Under the pieces are notes generated by a model. The model was not told where the DNA came from, did no database searches, and saw nothing but the letters and a program-made list of their open reading frames with translations. Position numbers and translations under genes: made by a program. From Flavobacterium sp. 9AF (GTDB lineage Bacteria; Bacteroidota; Bacteroidia; Flavobacteriales; Flavobacteriaceae), in the NCBI RefSeq assembly GCF_902506265.1, contig NZ_LR733556.1, forward strand, positions 2,212,515 to 2,276,514: a stretch of 64,000 nt of DNA, read 5' to 3'. Shown piece after piece: positions 61,830 to 64,000 of this stretch (the first letter of the stretch is position 1; every line of letters begins with the position of its first letter).

Positions 61830-62585
61830 ATGAAACAAACGATACAAGATCATCAATTTAAATTTACTCAGTCTGTACTTGTGCTTCCAGTTATATTTAT
61901 TCTATTGCTCTGGATTGTTTTTGTATTTGAAAAATTCTTTGGTTTGAATTTTCATCATTATGGAATTTATCCAAGGGAAAAATTTGGATTAAAAGGAATA
62001 TTCTTTAGTTGGGCTATTCATGGTAATCTTGGTCATATCGCAAATAATTCGATAGCTCTTTTTGTCTTATTGTTTTTTTTACGATTTTTTTACAAAAGTC
62101 AATCGGTCATTGTGATTGTTTTTGGTATTCTTTTTTCGGGTTTAGGAACATGGTTATTAGGAAGACCAAGCTATCATATAGGAGCGAGTGGTTTAATCTA
62201 TGTTTTAGTGAGTTTTATATTTTTTAAAGGTATTTTTACTAAATATTTTAGATTAATGGCTCTTTCATTTGTAATTGTTTTGTTATATGGAGGAATGATT
62301 TGGTATATGTTTCCCAATGTGGAAAAAGGAATTTCTTGGGAGGGTCATTTAAGCGGTTTTTTAACAGGGTTATCTCTCGCATTAATTATTAGAACACCAC
62401 AATTTGGAAAACCAGTAATTTATGATTGGCAAAGACCAGATTTTAATCCTGAAAATGATTCTTTTATGAAGAATTTTGATGATAAAGGGAATTTCAATCC
62501 ACCACCGAAACCAGATGAAACTATAAAAGATTACTTTACTTCCTCTTTAAAAGTAATTTATGAATTTATGGGGTTGAAAAAATAA
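61830..62585 (+). CDS. Rhomboid-family intramembrane serine protease
   Basis: A 251-residue membrane protease with six predicted membrane segments. The nucleophile is Ser120 in GASGLIYVLVSF and the catalytic histidine is His173 in WEGHLSGFLTGL. HGNLGHIANNSIALFVLLFF carries the conserved histidine/asparagine region of the second segment. A soluble Pro-rich C-terminal tail of about 50 residues follows. It cleaves membrane-spanning substrates inside the bilayer; substrates are unknown. It is divergent from the Crp/Fnr-like regulator. Confidence 0.93.
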   Translation: MKQTIQDHQFKFTQSVLVLPVIFILLLWIVFVFEKFFGLNFHHYGIYPREKFGLKGIFFSWAIHGNLGHIANNSIALFVLLFFLRFFYKSQSVIVIVFGILFSGLGTWLLGRPSYHIGASGLIYVLVSFIFFKGIFTKYFRLMALSFVIVLLYGGMIWYMFPNVEKGISWEGHLSGFLTGLSLALIIRTPQFGKPVIYDWQRPDFNPENDSFMKNFDDKGNFNPPPKPDETIKDYFTSSLKVIYEFMGLKK

Positions 62586-62598
62586 TAGTAATTTCTTC

Positions 62599-63336
62599 TT
62601 ATATAATTCTTTGTCTTACAGCTTCATAAAGAAAAGCCCCACAAGCAACAGAAACATTTAGAGATTCTATAGTTCCAAACATTGGTAGTTTCGCTTTATG
62701 ATCAACAATTTTTAGTACAGATGGATTTACACCTCTGTCTTCACTTCCCATAATAATTGCAGTTGGATTTGTGAAATTTATATCATAAAGTGTGTTTTCA
62801 GTTTTTTCTGTTGCTGCAACGGTTTGTATTCCGCTTGCTTGTAAATAATAAATGGCATCTTTAATGTGTTCTACTTTACAAATTGGAACGTTAAAGACTG
62901 CACCAGCACTTGTTTTAACTGTATCGCCATTTACAGGTGCAGAACCTTGTTTTTGGATAATAATTCCATTAACACCAGTGCACTCTGCAGTTCTTATAAT
63001 TGCTCCAAAGTTTCTAGCATCAGATAATTGATCTAAGATAAGGAAAAGAGGACTTTTTTGTGAATTTACTGTTTTTTCAATCAAAGTTTCTAAATCATAA
63101 AAAGATACTGGAGAAATTGTAGCAACAGCTCCTTGATGATTTTTTGAAGTTAACCTGTTTAATTTTTCAACAGGAACATATGAAAAATTAATGTTGCCCT
63201 TTTTCATAGTTTTCATCAATTCCTGCATTAATTCTCCTTGATTTTCTTTTTGAATAAAAACTTTGTCGATTTCTTTTCCTGCTTGAATGGCTTCAATAAT
63301 TGCTCTAATTCCGAATATTTGATTCTCTTTTTCCAT
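62599..63336 (-). CDS. rlmB: 23S rRNA (guanosine-2'-O-)-methyltransferase RlmB
   Basis: A SPOUT-family methyltransferase modifying a guanosine of 23S rRNA (G2251 in E. coli). The N-terminal substrate-binding domain is QIFGIRAIIEAIQAGKEIDKVFIQK. The knotted catalytic domain has LILDQLSDARNFGAIIRTAECTGV, VKTSAGAVFNVPIC, AIIMGSEDRGVNPS and ESLNVSVACGAFLYEAVRQR, the three SPOUT motifs. Length 245 is standard. A -7 element ends four bases before the ATG, so its mRNA may be leaderless. Confidence 0.95.
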   Translation of the reverse strand: MEKENQIFGIRAIIEAIQAGKEIDKVFIQKENQGELMQELMKTMKKGNINFSYVPVEKLNRLTSKNHQGAVATISPVSFYDLETLIEKTVNSQKSPLFLILDQLSDARNFGAIIRTAECTGVNGIIIQKQGSAPVNGDTVKTSAGAVFNVPICKVEHIKDAIYYLQASGIQTVAATEKTENTLYDINFTNPTAIIMGSEDRGVNPSVLKIVDHKAKLPMFGTIESLNVSVACGAFLYEAVRQRII

Positions 63337-63340
63337 GGTG

Positions 63341-63348
63341 CAAATTTA
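63341..63348 (-). promoter_or_regulatory. rlmB promoter -7 element close to the start codon
   Basis: On the minus strand it reads TAAATTTG followed by CACC and then ATG. The transcription start expected a few bases after this element would fall at or next to the ATG. Confidence 0.5.
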
Positions 63349-63352
63349 TAAA

Positions 63353-63378
63353 AAAACCACCTCAAATGAGGTGGTTTT
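63353..63378 (-). terminator. Terminator after the edge gene
   Basis: AAAACCACCTCA (63353-63364), loop AA, TGAGGTGGTTTT (63367-63378). On the minus strand a T-run follows, 20 bp past the stop of the gene entering from the right edge. Confidence 0.88.
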
Positions 63379-63398
63379 AATATTTAATATGAAATTAA

Positions 63399-64000
63399 TT
63401 ATTTTTTATTTTTATTTAAAATTTTTGTCCTTATTGCTTGTGAAATATTATTATACCTACCTTGAAAAACTTGAGCACTATTTTGGTCTGTTATAGTGTA
63501 AGTTTGTCCTGTTTTAACTATAGTATATTCTATATAAGCATTACTATTACCATCATCTAAACCTCCATCAGAAAGCAGAAAATAATTTGAAACATCTAAT
63601 GATTCTGTTGGAGTTTGCCCACCAATTTTTGAAAATTCAACATTTGCAGGAATATTAATTGCAGCGGTTTCTCCATCATTTGTCCATAAGCTAACGACTA
63701 ATGTGTATGTGTCATCTGGCATAAGAGAAGAAATAATGATTTCTTCAGGACAACTACTGTAGCTTGTTTCCACATAGTTTCCACCAGAATCTAATAATTC
63801 TAAATCCATATCAATATCGCAAAAATCTGTTGATCCATTATTACCATTAAAAGTACCATCCCAACTTAATTCAATTCTCAAGTTATCGCTGTTACCTATT
63901 TGAACAGTTATTTCTTGAGGGTCAAAATTAGCATTAGCAAATCTTTCATCTCCTATTTTCAAGGTAAATGTTTCAGTTGGTTCATAAGTTTCATCATATA
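63399..64000 (-). CDS. C-terminal part of an unknown, probably exported protein (cut by window edge)
   Basis: The frame stays open to the window edge (reading YDETYEPTETFTLKIGDERF at its beginning), so its true start lies outside; the frame beginning near 63962 is not a real N-terminus. About 200 residues are visible, beta-rich and acidic (ELSWDGTFNGNNGSTDFCDIDMDLELLDSGGNYVE), consistent with a secreted adhesion or pre-peptidase-like domain, and a second strand-rich region ending in a short basic tail. No T9SS sorting domain is seen at its end. Function unknown. Confidence 0.6.
   Translation of the reverse strand, partial: YDETYEPTETFTLKIGDERFANANFDPQEITVQIGNSDNLRIELSWDGTFNGNNGSTDFCDIDMDLELLDSGGNYVETSYSSCPEEIIISSLMPDDTYTLVVSLWTNDGETAAINIPANVEFSKIGGQTPTESLDVSNYFLLSDGGLDDGNSNAYIEYTIVKTGQTYTITDQNSAQVFQGRYNNISQAIRTKILNKNKK

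Noticed and set aside
1-64000. CRISPR arrays, tRNA or rRNA genes, complete insertion sequences or prophage
   Set aside because: No regularly spaced repeats, tRNA cloverleaf, rRNA sequence, transposase or phage structural gene was seen on reading through; a covariance-model search would be needed to exclude tRNAs fully.

Overview
The window is AT-rich (roughly 30% GC by eye) and gene-dense. It looks like a chromosomal segment of a Flavobacterium-like member of the Bacteroidota. The reasons are repeated TAnnTTTG promoter -7 elements, a secreted protease with a type IX secretion (T9SS) C-terminal sorting domain, a SusC-like plug domain, lipoproteins with very short Cys-Lys leaders, and conserved families such as DUF2339/DUF3999, cry-DASH and Mpl. 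I see no rRNA, tRNA, CRISPR array, prophage or complete insertion sequence.

Layout. 0-13 kb: queA, then kynureninase, a ureohydrolase and, after a photolyase operon on the other strand, kynurenine 3-monooxygenase. The photolyase operon holds DUF2256, cry-DASH and an FeS-type photolyase. It is followed by a DUF2339/DUF3999 membrane pair. 13-20 kb: a cupin, a 386-bp GIY-YIG nuclease cassette bounded by inverted repeats, a HerA-like ATPase, queE, DUF2059, a methyltransferase, a YkgJ protein, and a NamZ-like lipoprotein divergent from an FtsX-type permease. 20-31 kb: YdeI, pepT, an M3 peptidase, two tandem homologous small-RNA units, purE, an unlisted membrane reading frame, purK, a HEAT-like protein, an Hpt-Adk fusion, a CNNM transporter and obg. 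31-46 kb: an M43 protease, two Roadblock-like proteins, a LysM protein, a 2166-residue alpha-2-macroglobulin with an embedded TonB plug, two unknown exported proteins, a TPR protein and mpl. 46-64 kb: DUF1287, an Asp-box repeat protein with a LolA-like partner, radC, a RES-Xre toxin-antitoxin pair, a Fur/Zur regulator with MerC and a His-rich ABC system, YjjG, rarA, YiaA, a Crp/Fnr regulator, rhomboid, rlmB, and a truncated gene at the right edge.

Genes that work together. kynU and kmo carry out consecutive steps of kynurenine catabolism. queA and queE both serve tRNA queuosine synthesis. purE, purK and the Hpt-Adk fusion cover purine synthesis and salvage. The Fur-like regulator, MerC, the ABC ATPase, the His-rich permease and the DUF3299-like protein look like one metal-homeostasis (probably zinc) module with a palindrome over the merC promoter. 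Several small genes too short for routine calling are added: a DUF2256 protein, a 50-residue lipoprotein, a broken four-helix-bundle gene and the purK-purE membrane frame. Several starts are moved downstream because a longer start overlaps a promoter element, a repeat or the neighbouring gene.

The signals least explained by ordinary annotation are the inverted-repeat GIY-YIG cassette (13519-13904), the duplicated small RNAs (24830-25300), the palindromes at the left edge and the dispersed flavobacterial repeats.
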